A stretch of DNA of 27,940 nucleotides from Cruorifilaria tuberocauda (GCA_013365365.1 JABVXU010000658.1:1-27940); one strand, 5' to 3'; positions 1 through 12,308 are shown, counted from the first letter of the stretch. Numbers and translations are program-made. Notes: generated by a model from the letters alone, not told the origin.

Positions 1-3000
1 ATGAATACCATCTGTCAATGGAAGGAATTAACAACAAACAAGGTGTCCCGCTTGATGAAGCTCGAATAGCTGATTGTACACAATGAGAAAAACGCTCCTC
101 TGGTGACCCTTCAAAAAAAGATTACACATGACTTAAACATGGTGAGAAAAACAGAATATGACCTTAGGGTTAGAAAAAATGAAATATAACCGCAAGAAAT
201 AATAATCGTAAAATAATAACCGTAAGAGAAGATATTCGCCATTGAAAGTGAAAACACCGGGAGATGATCGAGATGATTTATGATAACAGGCAGGATATAC
301 GACGTTTGACCCATCTTACTGGAGGAACCGCAGAGCAATAATCGAGCTGAAACCATTTTTCGAGGGAATACGAACTTAAAAAAAAATATTTCAGCAGTTA
401 CTTGAAATCTCCAATAACTAACAATTAAAAATAACAGCATAATCATGACAAAATTTCTCCACCACAAATAGGAATACTCATCATTTCTTTCCTTAATCGT
501 GTAACAGAACCTACCAGATGGTATAGCAGGGCTTGAATAAACTGTTTTCAGGATTCGCTCGATATCACCCAACTCTTGACGATTGTCAATTACATCAAGA
601 TAACCTTTAGGAATGCGGCGACATATTAAAGCAATCACATCTTCTAACAATATCTTGAGCCTGTCGTCCAAAATTCGCGAAGGTATGGTAAAATCTAAAA
701 AGCCGTGACTGAAATAGTCATGCAGTGTACTTTGTCTTCGATTTAATTCCAAATAAGGCATTTTACGTGTATAAGTTAATCATTATAACTTGAGAAAAAA
801 AATATTTTTACGGTATGAATCCATACCTCTTCGTCCAGCTGGTACAATGCGTCGCATAGCAATATCGAAATCTTTCTTTTCCACTTTTAATGCTTTAGGA
901 TCAATGAAAACCTTTTCTTTGGATGAATAGATTTGAGGAAACTGAGATCGAAGTGCAGTAAGAATTGCTTCCGTACAAAGTGACTGAATTATATGATATA
1001 AATGTATAAACTATAACATATTAAAGTTAGGCATCAAAGAAAGATTAAAGCGTAAAATTGGCCTTATTTCGGTTAACCATACCTTCAAATCGGCACCGCA
1101 ATATCCCGACGTGCGCTCAGATAGCCATTTGAAAATGTTGTCTGATGGTCGATTAATGCCCCACGACGATGTATGAATTTTTAAAATTTCCAATCTGGCA
1201 TTCTTGTGAGGCAAACTAAAAAAAGTCAATGTAAACTAACTTCGTTAAAAAATAAGTCGAGAGTTGAATAATCGTGCAATTTCCTGAAAAACTGGAGAAC
1301 GAATAAACAAACCGGAAGTTTAATTCTCGATCGAATCGACCCGGACGTCTCAAGGCAGGATCAATCGCATCTATCCTATTGGTTGCTCCGATTACAACAA
1401 CCTCAAAAAAAGCATCTTCTAAGGCATAATGAAAATACATAACAGAATTGAATAAAGTATAAAGGTCGAAATTAATAAAATAAAATATACAGAAAAAGCA
1501 TTCAGTACCTCGCACCGACTGTCTAATCCATCCATAAGTGCTAGCAAAGTTGAAACTATAGAACTATGAATTTGATCTTGTCTTGAACTTCGAACAGGAG
1601 CTAAACCATCGATTTCATCGAAGAATATTATAGAAGGACGCATTATGAAGGCCTGTTCGAAAAGAGCTCTAAACATACAATGTCATTAGTTATACAATTT
1701 CCAACGTAAACGCGTGGAATAAAGTTGGAAGTGTAAAACAGAAATGATCACACAATATAAACAGGAATAAACATGTCTTGGATATGTGGCACGAAATAAT
1801 TAAACGAAACGTCAACCTTAACTGCCGTTCAGATTCGCCCACCCATTTACTCAAGATATCGGCTCCTTTGCGCATGAAAAATGCTACTTTTTTGTTACCT
1901 TCGCAGCATGAGTTCGCTAACGCGCGTGCAACAAGTGTCTTTCCCGTACCTAAAAATGTTATTATAATGGCATCTCATTTTTAAATAACTAGAGGTGTTT
2001 CCATAATGACAATATATTATACGGTCACTTAAAAATATTAAAGATATAAATGACTGTGTAAATGATCATGTGAAATATTTTCATTGCGAAAGATTTCCGA
2101 GCATAATTCAATGAATAATATTAAATTTGCAGAACCGTTGATTTGCAAATTTTTATTCATATCACAAAGTATTGAAAAAAAAATATTAGATTCAGGAAGT
2201 TACCACTGATCACATGTCTAATGAATGAAAAAAAACAAACCCGGTGGTCCGTAAAAAAGAACTCCTTTCGGCGGTTGAATATTGAACTGAGAAAAAATTT
2301 CACCGTATAATAACGGGAAGAGAACTACTTCTTTCAAAGATTGTATATGACAATCTAAACCACCAATTTTGCTAAAATCGATGCTACGATCAATGTGCAT
2401 GGGATCAATATCTGACCCAGAAATATTGGCTGCTCCAGCTTTGCGACGGATCAATTCACGCACGCCAATTGTATACGACAGATCATCGTCTAGAAGAAAA
2501 ATTTCATTATAAAGAACATACGATTCTTATTATAACATTCCTTTCCTCTACAATTTTCCCACTACCAATGACGGAGATAGCGAAGTCGTTTTAATCCAGC
2601 AAAAAGAATTACAGAAAGAAAACTACTTTTTTCAAAAATTGTATGTAACAATCCAGTCACTAATTCTGCTAAAATCAATTCTGTGATCAGTGTGCATAGG
2701 ATTAATGTCTGACACGGAAATACTAGCTTTAAGAAATCGATATGATAAAAAGTATGTGCTCGGAAAACACAGAAAACTATGAAACTTACTATTGACTGGA
2801 CGTAATTGAGCTCTTGCCTTCTTCATTCTTCGCAAACGATGACATTCGAATCGAGCATCCCCGTTAGCTTGAATGGCACCTCCAGATGAACTAGAGGATG
2901 AATCTGAATCGCTTCTGGCCAAGAGCCGTTTTCTATAATTTTTCAAATTCCTGAAAATGCTACGATAGCAAAGAAATAAAATTAAGTAAAACATTTCCAC

Positions 3001-5307
3001 CTGATGAGAATGAATCAGAAATGTGATACCGATGGATATGTCGTCGTGATCTTGATCCTCTGATATGCCGTCGGGATCCTGATCCTCCTAAGTCATTACT
3101 TGACCCTTCACGTCGAAGAGTATATGTACGAGTAGATCGAGCACGCGGTTCAATACAAAAACGTGCTACTGGATTGATATGTGTTCTTAATGCATAATGT
3201 CGCGGCACAGTTTCATCTGATTCATCGTCTTCCTATATATAATGTAATTAAAAAATTTTCGGTATAAATGTTCGTCTCCGATATATTTCACTCCATAAAT
3301 TCACTCCTTTATTTATGTATGCTTTCCGTTTTTAATAACTTTTTCTCATGCTAAAGTTCAACCGCATAGGGTTATTTCAAAAAATTTTTAAATTATAGGA
3401 AACAATACTACGATATTCCGGAATCTCAAAGTATTGTTTCTGATTCTATTTAAGTGGAGATACGACTGCACCATTTTTTTATATATCTAAAAATTTCCTT
3501 GAATGATATTATATAATTTAAATAAAGCGTTCAAAAGAGAAGATATCAGGTGAAAAAAATTTCTAGATATAGGAAAGAAAAGAATAGAGCACTGGCCCTT
3601 GAAATAGCCATTTAATTAGCATTTACGTACATCGAGATTCAAAATCTTATGCGTGCAATACATGAAAAATTAAGTAAGGAATGAAGAAAATTCAGACTAA
3701 CTTCTGGAGCGCCATTCCTTCGATCTTCCTCACCGTATTCTGAATCTTCTTTTTTAGGCTGTCGCCTACGAAGTGAACTGTAATGAAACGTAACTAAGAA
3801 TAAAAAAACTAGACAAGTTTTTATCGATGCCACTAAGAATCAGCTGAAAGCAATCAGAGACGTTGGACAATATAAATTGATGAATACTATTTTATAATTT
3901 ATTCATTGATATTGTAATAATGTCACAATCGCCTACTATCAAATATTTTCATGTACTACAATCATGTGGGGTAAATGCTTTCTCTATCTCTTTAACTTAT
4001 CAACCCTCCTAAAGTGAAAAACGGGAACTTTAAGACACTATGAAACAGAATAAATATATTTCAGCAGTAAATATATTTCAACATACCTGCACACCGCAAC
4101 ATTTTTGGCCTTTTTTTGGGCAACGAGTGTAGCCTGTTTCTTTGCCTGGCGTCGCTGTTTTACGCTTTCGTACATATTCGGTTCTACAACTTCTTGTTTA
4201 GTACCAGATTCAACGGCTGAATTTGACGGACGTGTATCTTCGGCTGTCGAATCTGAAGGAGAATTGATCTCTTCCGGTGATGATGGTTTCGATCTGAAAT
4301 AGGACAAATGAATTTCCTTAATACTTAATTATCCACTTCTAAATTATTTCGATTTCGTAGGTTCATTTATGAAATAGTTCTGGAGAAAACGTCTTTTTGA
4401 AAACAGCTCATGTGCTCAGTAGCTCCTGATCATATCGCATCCTCTACATACAAAAGCATTCCAGAGGAGTAACGTACCTAGGCTTCTTGCGGACTTTTGA
4501 ATGCACCACACATTCTTCGTAATCATCATCAACATCACTCTGTCCATTCGTGGGAACTCCGTATGTGTCTACGTAAATCCTATTTTTTGATCTTGTCGGA
4601 TAGCGGAACGAATGAGGTAGCATATACGAACTATTTATCTAAAAGTATTCAAATGCATAACTTGCATAATTTTCTCAGTCACCAAAGTGAAAATAGAACT
4701 GGATGATCCTCGACCTCTCCCACACACTACAGTGGAGTATCGTGAAAGTACAGCTTTCAACCCCACACACCACAGTGCAATATTGTGAAAATACAGTTTT
4801 CAACCTCACTTTCTTACTCTTTCTTCGTTCACCAAAAAAGAAAAAAAAATTTGCAAGCGGCTTTTTCCCAGAAATATTATTTTAAATAGAGTTATGTTCT
4901 ATAGCATTTCGAAATTCGTTTATAATATTCTTAAGCATATTCATGCATAATATTCCTTCTCACTCTTCTCATCCTTCCATTCTATCTCTTTAGATAATTT
5001 TTATAGAACTGGTAGACAGAGGGAGGATGGTATTGATCCATTAAGCCTTAAAAAACTTTTTTTTTAAAAAATTGTCCGAGATGATGGAAATCGCACATCA
5101 GAAATAAACAACAGAACTGAGACATACTGGATCTCGAGACCGATTTGCTCGGTGGACCAGAGAGCGTAACAACGAATCTCCCGTTGAATTGGCAAGAAGA
5201 AAATTCTCATCCAGACTCATATAAATCGCTTGTTTCTCTCGGGAGGAACGTCGTGGAAATTGTGTCGACCCGTCTCGGTAACCATATTCTCCACGTCTTG
5301 ATGACAT
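1..5307 (-). CDS. lex-1: ATAD2/LEX-1/Yta7-like AAA+ ATPase, 5' part (C-terminus beyond window)
   Basis: Fifteen exons, in transcription order: 5307-5128, 4638-4478, 4293-4087, 3777-3702, 3232-3030, 2950-2790, 2489-2241, 1949-1817, 1668-1509, 1401-1313, 1215-1083, 983-827, 694-515, 346-221, 108-1 (continues off the edge). About 774 codons are visible and all junction phases agree. Residues 1-330 are charged, low-complexity, basic and Ser/Asp/Glu-rich. AAA1 follows: GPPGTGKT Walker A (about 410-417), IIFFDEID Walker B (about 470-477), sensor GATN (about 515-518), RRPGRFDRE arginine-finger region, then a lid ending FTIPSR. The degenerate second AAA module has LLLCGS, PVFSLSM and LLLIPSID in place of Walker motifs. 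The family (human ATAD2, worm LEX-1, yeast Yta7) is nuclear, hexameric and acts on nucleosomes, reading acetylated histones with a bromodomain that would lie left of position 1. The fifth-exon donor (GTATCA after 3030) was chosen on phase; another GT lies 28 bp downstream. Family call is very sure; exon edges are good predictions. Confidence 0.92.
2619..2728 (-). pseudogene. Decayed duplicate of part of an ATAD2-like exon, lying in the preceding intron
   Basis: This intronic stretch aligns along its length with 2321-2431 of the functional exon 2489-2241, at roughly 79% identity by eye, with one single-base deletion. Read on the minus strand it gives [17 protein letters not shown], matching [17 protein letters not shown] of the real exon just before AAA1, then loses frame at the deletion. 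The flanking exons (2950-2790 and 2489-2241) join in phase without it, so it is best read as a dead partial exon duplication. Confidence 0.75.
3233..3701 (-). other. Intron of the ATAD2-like gene, no further content seen
   Basis: AT-rich intron between exons 3777-3702 and 3232-3030. No conserved reading frame or repeat was recognised on either strand. Confidence 0.6.
4719..4803. repeat. Two-copy tandem repeat, period 43 bp
   Basis: Copies 4719-4760 and 4762-4803 agree at 36 of 42 positions by eye. Both start CCCACACAC and end CTTTCAA or TTTTCAA. The repeat lies in the first intron of the ATAD2-like gene (4639-5127), which shows nothing else I recognise. Confidence 0.8.
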
Positions 5308-5338
5308 CTACACCACTACACTCTCCGTTACTGGAAAC
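5308..5338 (-). promoter_or_regulatory. Possible trans-splice acceptor and short 5' UTR of the ATAD2-like gene
   Basis: On the minus strand a GTTTCCAG acceptor-like site ends at 5331, leaving 23 bases (5330-5308) before the ATG. Nematode spliced-leader addition normally uses such an AG close to the start codon. It could equally be the acceptor of a 5' UTR intron or chance. Confidence 0.3.
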
Positions 5339-8002
5339 GACCATATTTCAGAAAAACTCTCATTACTACGTAAGAAAATATATATTAAGGTAATCTGATG
5401 AGCTATGAATAATTTGAATAAATTAGTGAATCATTTCGACAACTACTGTAAAAGCTATCCCAAGCTAACACATATCAACACTTCTTTTGTCTGATGTGTT
5501 TCTTATTACTACTATATGACCATTCCAATATTTTAAATTTTCGATCATTTTGCAACTTTTGGATGTAAATTCTTTAACTGTCAACAAACCTTTGCAATAC
5601 TATAATGACTGCGAGCAAAACATGATCACAAACAACAGGACTCAGATCATGTGGCGAATAGCTATTATATGAGTAACAATTTACGCCTCTAACGACGACG
5701 TGCACTATTCGTACTTCAAATTTTTAGGCTGTGGTTTTTTTTCATCCAAACTTATGCTACAAAAATGCCTGCTGCGGTGAAACGTGTGTTAAAAAAGGTT
5801 ACTTATGAAATAAAAGTGATGATAGATTTTGTAGCCTGTGACCTTTGACATATTTCTCTGTCATCTTTCACTCACTAATACGTCCCTTCCTCCTCTCATA
5901 CATCTTTTCCCTCTCCAACAAAACCATACTGTCTAGCCACACTCTACTAGTTAGCTATCGATCCACACACATGTATTTTAATACACTTTATAATTATTTT
6001 AAAAAATTGAAATTACTTATCTCTGAAACACTCGTATCACTCTCAGGACAGTACGAAGACAAAACAAAAAACAAAACGGGAAAATATTAGGTAAACGACA
6101 TTTGCATCATTTGAATATAATCTTGCTATGCAACAGTGACAGTCTACCTATTGTGAAATGATTGTGTATCAAGTACAATAGATTTGAAGTTTGATTTGAA
6201 GGATTTCTTTTTTTTTTTTCCTTCATATCTTGAATCATATCTATTTTAGCTTTTTTAACTTTTTAGATCTTTTAGCTTTTTATATTAGAAATTCGACAAG
6301 TTTAAGACCTATCTTTATACCATTGTGATTTTGTTTTTCCTAATTTTTGAAAATCATTTAAAAAAAACATTTCATTAAAAATGGATCTCAAATTAAATTT
6401 GGACAGAAATTTTATTCAGATTAAACATACAAGTAACGGTTTAAATCAAAATAAAATTTTTGCTTAATAAAACTAAACGATTGATGTCATCTGCAACAAC
6501 AATAACTGTAATCAAACTTGGACGGTATAGCTTAGTGCAAATCAAATTCTTTCATGGAACTATGTAGTTTTGACTTACTCTATAAAATATATCGTATCTT
6601 AACCGTTAGATGATTTAATTTTCGGAAAACACGGGCTGCTTCATACTTTAATTCATAATATTGAAATCTTATATCTGATAAACTACATACAATAAATTAC
6701 AGCCGCTGTTGTAATAAATATATGAATACGGTCGAAATACTGATTTAATGACCCATATAACAGTGATACATATCAATGATAAATTTAATAGCAAAAAAGA
6801 TAAAGATGCGAAGTTTGAAAAAAATTTTTTAATCATTTATGATTAAAAGTTTTTGACGGCTAGATTCTTCAGAATATCCCAGTTCAACAGTATAATATTT
6901 AAGTTTTGAATGAAATGAAGAAATATAAAAATTTGAAATCAAAAAGCAACCATAATTTATGTGAGCAAAAAAGTTTCCATGTTCCTTTCAACGTTACAGA
7001 AGAGATTGAAGGTAAGATCCGGTAACTTTAGGCAATAATTATATGAGACCAGAGATTAATAATTATCTATTGTCATATATTGATAGAATAAACAAATGAT
7101 CATTATAGTGGGAAGTGGGAAGTTAGTGGGAAGGGAAAAAAGTAAAATGCCAAACTCTTTCTCCCTAATGCTTACAAAAGATTAATAGGAGGGCAGGTTA
7201 TGGATCATTCGTGCTCTGGTTATATTAATACACCATAATTTCGACATTGTTGACCTTAGAACCTTTAACCTTAATTCGATGACTCAAACCATTGTTTTTT
7301 TTCCATTTCTGCATGTAAACATATTTATGACACCAGGAATCTCTCCATATCGATTCTACGTAATTATTCGATGACAGATGAATTTAAAACTCGAAGAAAC
7401 ACCATACCAAAAGCGGGCAATAAAGAAGCGCGCAACGAACCTACACATAATTTATATAAATTATGTATAGGTTCGTTGCGCGTTTCTCGTAATCCAACAT
7501 TTCATAACACCAGAACGATAGGGAAAACAATTCACAAAAAGTGAGGAAGATCCCAATTGACAAAACTCTTAAGAATGTTCTCGATGGATATAAAAAAGGC
7601 AATTGAATTTAACGGTTTATTGCGCAATATTTGCGACATTTCACTCCTACTATGTCAATACAAAAGAGAACTTCTCTATGTGCACGGCGTAATCATAACA
7701 TTCAATAATACGAAATACGTTTCATACTTCAAACTGATATCATTTAGATTCTAAATCAAAGAAAAGTTGTTAACACAATAAAAGGCACCTCAACTAACTC
7801 CGACAGAAGCAACAATGTTTGAATTATATCGTTCTCACTTTATCAAATGACGACGGATATCGCTAACAGAACTTCAATATAAAATCGGTAAGACTTTACA
7901 AAAAGACTACTATTACATATGATAATCATCTGATAATTGAAAAGACAATAAAAACAAAGCACAACTATCTGAGTTCTATAACAAGAAAATCAAAATGCCT
8001 AA
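5339..8002. other. Intergenic region between cytochrome c and the ATAD2-like gene
   Basis: About 2.7 kb of AT-rich DNA with no reading frame I can tie to a protein family. Short open stretches at 5845-6090 and 7557-7754 (+) have no motif or splice context. Visible structure: a CT-rich patch about 5860-5950, a T run near 6209-6220, GGGAAG-type repeats about 7109-7136, and the palindrome at 7424-7487. It must hold the 3' end of the cytochrome c transcript and the upstream region of the ATAD2-like gene. Confidence 0.6.
7424..7487. repeat. 64-bp nearly perfect zero-loop palindrome
   Basis: The sequence folds on itself around 7455/7456. I paired the 32 positions of each arm base by base: 30 pair as Watson-Crick, with one C-A mismatch (7444/7467) and one G-T (7428/7483). 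The outer arm is GC-rich (CGCGCAACGAACCTA) and the centre is AATTTATATAAATT. There is no loop, and no target-site duplication was recognised. Confidence 0.95.
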
Positions 8003-9209
8003 TTATTTCCGGGATTCCTCTTCTATATATTTGATTAAATCAGCACGTTCTTCAGGTTTCTTCAAGCCCGCAAATACCATTTTCGTTCCCGGAATATATT
8101 TTTTCGGGTCTAATAAATATTCAAACAACGTTTCACGTGTCCAAACCACGCCCTGAAATATATGCATCAAAGAGAACATAAAAATGAAATTATGATTGGT
8201 TCCTAGGAATGGAATCTATTACTAACCTCCAAAATTAACTCTTATAATAATGACTTAAGGTGTACCATAAATGACAGAGAAGAATGGAAGAATAATAAAC
8301 TACGATAGATCTTATGTTTTCTGCCCGAGACAGATTTCGTTAATTTTTTGTCAAGCAGGAAAATTATAGGCAAATTAGAAATGTCGAAAATGCCGGGAAA
8401 CGATAGAACAAATGCACATTCCAGTTGCAGCTTAAACAATTATAAGAGTTCCAAACATCAGGAAATTTCAAATTTGGAAGCTTCCAATTTTTTCGAGAAA
8501 ATATAAAGTTATGTTCCCGGATGCAGCAAATTATGCACTACTCGTTAACCAAAACTGCAGTTGGACACTTATGAATATGGATACGGATTTCACCTGAATT
8601 CTCGATAGGAAAATAACCATAATTGAAATTTCATGCATTGGACATAAACTAGTAAATGAAACTAGAGTAATAATAAACGTTAGAAGTTAATGTAATAACC
8701 CTGCCACTCCAATCTTAGAGAAGAAAGTCCTTTAACTTATTTAAAAATTATGTAAACTTCCTAGTATAGTGTAAGTAATATAATTAATATAATATAATAA
8801 TATATAATAAAATTAATATAATAAAATAAAATATAATATAAAAGTAATATAATTAACGGATGTGGCCTTATTGTAAAGATATGCAAGGCAAAACTGTTGA
8901 TGTAAAATGTTAAACTAGAACATCACGTGGCCATATATGCGTAAGCAATTCAATATGTGCGTAAAAAATTCAACTGTAGGCAAAATCCATTTTGTCAAAA
9001 TCAAATATACTGCATGATAGTTAGAATGAAACCTTATTTTTATTGGACATAGAATATGGGTAGCCCGGAACAGTACCCGATTTACGTCCAATCACACCCT
9101 TCAATGTCGGGCCATTTTTATTCGTATCTGAATCAATAACGTGGCACTGAAGACATCGCATTTTAAATAATTTCTTGCCTTTCTCGTAATCACCTTCCGG
9201 GATTGACAT
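8003..9209 (-). CDS. cyc-2: Cytochrome c (mitochondrial electron carrier)
   Basis: Two exons, 9209-9033 and 8152-8003, join in frame (donor GTTTCA, acceptor TATTTCAG) to give 108 aa ending in TAA. The product carries electrons from complex III to complex IV in the intermembrane space and can signal apoptosis. The haem site CLQCH (Cys19, Cys22, His23) and the axial Met84 in [10 protein letters not shown] are present, as are NKNKG, the conserved Trp63 and the C-terminal helix ERADLIKYI. Length and sequence fit the worm CYC-2 proteins closely. As usual there is no cleavable presequence. The start is the only Met ahead of the conserved [10 protein letters not shown] segment. The 880-bp intron is unusually long against the 327-bp coding sequence. 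The gene appears intact. Confidence 0.97.
8153..9032 (-). other. Cytochrome c intron with AT simple-sequence tract
   Basis: An 880-bp intron. Positions about 8773-8856 are an almost pure A/T tract of TAATATAA/AATAAA-like units. No conserved coding stretch was recognised. Confidence 0.7.
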
Positions 9210-9232
9210 ATCGAGATTAAGGTCTGCAAGAT
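9210..9232 (-). promoter_or_regulatory. Possible trans-splice acceptor and short 5' UTR of cytochrome c
   Basis: An ATCTTGCAG acceptor-like site on the minus strand ends at 9224, 14 bases before the ATG. This spacing is typical for nematode spliced-leader addition, but a 5' UTR intron acceptor would look the same. Confidence 0.4.
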
Positions 9233-9787
9233 ATCCGCAAAATATATTTACACAATGATGGACCTATCGTGATTAAGAAAACGAAAAAAAAATAATTAGT
9301 AGTTTTATTGCGCATTCATGATTTATATAATTTCAGGACGAAAATTGATCAATTACGGAAGATATCTCGAGTTTCTCTCTTCCTTTCCTCCTTTCTCTTA
9401 ATACCTTTTCCTCCCTTCTGTTAATACCCTTCTCCAGAAAACAACAAAAACATATCCCCTCCACACTTAAGCTTTCCTCAACCCAAACAATCAACACAAC
9501 CACCTCAATTCCACTAATCAATGTTCTCGAACTTTTATTTAATGCGGTCCGTCGAATGACAACAATACTCTCTCAAGATTTTTCTTTGCTACAAACTTGC
9601 ATTTGTTGAATTTACGAAATCTTATTGATAATTTGTTATCACTTATGGATTAAATTATAATATGATACATCAGACATTTCAGTATGGAATATTTATTATA
9701 TTAAATTACATCAAACATTTCAGCATAGAATATTTAAGGGAGGATTGGACGAAGAATTTTAGTCATTTTAGTGCAATGGAAAATAAT
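9233..9787. other. Intergenic region upstream of cytochrome c
   Basis: It should hold the cytochrome c promoter. A pyrimidine-rich stretch (about 9371-9420) leaves a lysine/arginine-rich open frame on the minus strand, which I read as composition only. A diverged direct repeat lies at 9666-9736. No gene was seen. Confidence 0.5.
9666..9736. repeat. Two-copy direct repeat, period 41 bp
   Basis: Copies 9666-9695 and 9707-9736 match at 27 of 30 positions; both begin TACATCA and end GAATATTTA. They lie in the presumed 3' flank of the zinc-finger gene and 5' flank of cytochrome c. Confidence 0.8.
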
Positions 9788-9793
9788 TTTATT
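9788..9793 (-). terminator. Possible AATAAA polyadenylation signal of the zinc-finger gene
   Basis: AATAAA on the minus strand, about 90 bases after the stop codon at 9882. In DNA this AT-rich the hexamer is common, so the assignment is tentative. Confidence 0.35.
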
Positions 9794-9881
9794 CGTAACA
9801 GTGATAAATGATCAAATAGCTGAATGAAATTAAAATGAAGAATTGACATATAGTGAGAAAATATGATAAGCATTATATTTA

Positions 9882-12184
9882 TCATGGTGATATTCTTTTT
9901 CGTGATTGCGAATAATGTTTGGTTCGATGATTAATACGCATATGTTGTACCAAATCGGCAGTTAATCGAAATATGCTACCGCATACAGCACAACAATTTT
10001 GATTTTGTATATTTGGTGATGTATAATTTGGATTTAACATTGTATTCATCAAATAATCTAAAATATTAGCAAAATTTTCAATCATATTTCAAATATATCA
10101 CTAAAAATCTCTCTTAAATTCCAATCATTAAAATTAATTAAAAAAAAATATTACTCCAAAATTTAAACAATACTTCCTGAATTTGAACAACAAAAATTAA
10201 TTAAAAATACTATCAGAAATTTGAGATCCATTTTACATTCAATCTAATCTTTCTTTTTAGATTAATAATAAATTGAAAAAGTACTGAGTTCAAATAAAAC
10301 TAAAATAGTTAAAAGAGTACAAGTGTATAAATAAATTTTTATTTTTCATATCAATCAATCATATCAATGCTAAAATTATGATAATTTAAAAATTATTATC
10401 AAAATTTAATGGATTATATATTCTTCCAAATTTTTATATAAGATCAAGAAAAACCGTACGTTTACTAATTTATATTGGATAATTTTAATAAAAATTTACA
10501 ATAGATAGTTTTCAATTAATAGAAATAGTCAAAAGACTAATAATATGCCCTACTTTTAAAAATGTAACAAACATTTATTTCATTTTGTTTTTTTTCTCAA
10601 AGCCATATTATTGAAAACTAATCTCCGTAATTTTAAATGAATTTTTGACGAAGAATTAATCTTTCGTAACTTGAAATGAATATTCTTTTCTTTCTAATAA
10701 TTTAATTTATCGATGATTAAAATAAGTGAGAGAAGGAATTTACTCGGTAATAGCATAATATTAAATCGAAAACTCATTGCCGTATTGTATTGTTGCATTC
10801 CTTTTTTGTAATCGGATTGCAAAAGAGAAGTTGTATACGGTTGCATTAAATTTGCACAATTCTGCAATCAAATAAATAAATATTATTTTCATATTTTAAT
10901 TTATTTTTTAAGATTTACAGATACAAATTTAACACTGTTAAATATTATTTGAGCATTTAAATTTAACATTTAAGTATCATTTGAATTCAAATTTATTATT
11001 AATTATTATTAATTGTTAATTATTATTATGAATACAATTTTATTATTATTTATTATCACTAATAAATTTAATTTTATTTTGAAAAAAATAAAAATATATT
11101 ATTGATGTTACACCGTTTACTTCTTAATTATACTCGTCATTTCATTTACTTGCTCTCATCAATTCATTAAAAAAAATTGCCATCTCGAATACCTAAGTAA
11201 AAAATAGTAATAAATTTTGAAATGAATAGAATTTTGAAAAAAAAGGAAATTATTGAACCTAAGATGCAAATCAAATTTTATAAGAGATGAAACATCAGAG
11301 AAAAAAAATTTTTTTTCCTTTCTCTTTGCATTTTTTTTCTTAATTCATCAATGAATCATTTACAAAACCTGAAATTGATTTCTTATACAAAGTGATAAGT
11401 GATAAAAAGATAGCTTTTGAACAACCTGAGGAACATGGTCACTTTGAAAATTAACTGAAATTGTGCTCTTATCACTGTTCTTAGTCGCACCATAGCAATC
11501 ATCCAAAGCAGGATTCCATATGCGACATTTTTTTGTTATTACTTCATCATTCTTTGCCATAATAACGGTCGAATTGTCGTTGGAATTGATCCTGAAATAT
11601 TTAATAATTTTGCTTGAAAAGTATTGTTAAAATATCATACCTGTATTAATTAAAAATTTCAATAGGGAAATTCAATTAATTAATAAATTATAATTCATTT
11701 GGGTTGTCGAAAAAAAAATTATCGAAAATCATTTATACAATTTCTGAATTGTCTTCACAATTGATTATTAAATGAGAATCTTAAGTATGTAATTCAAAAA
11801 ATTAGTTATAAATAATAATTAATAAATTAATTTTTGTTTTCATGTATTGAATTTTCATTTTCAAAAATAAAATTATACAAATAGTTTTAACTTTTAAAAA
11901 ACTGATTTATGATATGTTGTTGTTATTTCTTGGAAATATTATAAGTTAGTTGACAAATTCCATCAAACTCTTAAAACAAAAGAGAAAAATCATTGAGTAA
12001 AATAAGCAATCGGTGAAACCGGTAAACCACTAAATATGCAAAACAAAATGGAATTGAGTTTACATTTATCTGAGGAAGTGTCGTAGGATTAAATTATAGG
12101 AGCTAGTAGGATATTCCAGACAATTATGTAAATAAGGAGGAGGTTTATGAATAACCTGGCAAAAACAGGCACAGCAAACATCAT
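9882..12184 (-). CDS. Small single C2H2 zinc-finger protein (exact family not established)
   Basis: Proposed exons: 12184-12156, 11591-11426, 10861-10744, 10057-9882 (stop TGA). They join in phase to give 162 aa. The last three are supported by good acceptors (ATATTTCAG, TTGATTGCAG, ATATTTTAG) and matching phases. The first, 29 bp starting ATGATG, is weak; translation could instead begin at the Met at 11560. The clear domain is one C2H2 finger near the C-terminus: Cys127-x2-Cys130-x12-His143-x4-His148, with the core FRLTADLVQHMR. The rest is Asn/Gln/Ser-rich, with a CRIWNPALDDCYG segment near the N-terminus. The finger resembles, from memory only, those of the ZNF488/PRDM8 group. A nuclear DNA-binding role is inferred from the finger alone; one finger rarely binds DNA well by itself. 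Introns are 564 to 686 bp. Confidence 0.6.
10058..10743 (-). other. Intron of the zinc-finger gene
   Basis: 686 bp, very AT-rich, with no coding signal or recognisable repeat. The 10862-11425 intron that follows upstream is similar, with ATTATTAATT-type simple sequence about 10995-11060. Confidence 0.5.
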
Positions 12185-12308
12185 CGAGAAAGGCGTTAAT
12201 ATTCATGAGACAGGATGATTTAATTTTGGTCACATTTCTTCCTCCTTGTTTAGAATATTGGTAAGCAATGAAGCATATGAAATTAAATATTTGTGAAGAT
12301 GTAATCAT

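Noticed and set aside
111..761. A 216-codon open frame read as one protein
   Set aside because: It reads through an intron (346 to 515) that happens to lack stops, and its first 20 or so codons precede the true acceptor at 695. The real coding parts are 694-515 and 346-221 of the ATAD2-like gene.
9333..9521. 62-codon minus-strand frame rich in Glu, Arg and Lys
   Set aside because: Explained by a pyrimidine-rich tract on the plus strand; no motif, no splice context.
12066..12308. 80-codon minus-strand frame with a Cys-rich stretch (CCACFC)
   Set aside because: No acceptor/donor pair lets it join the zinc-finger exons in phase, and the Cys spacing fits no finger I know. A small part of the same DNA in another frame serves better as the proposed first exon.
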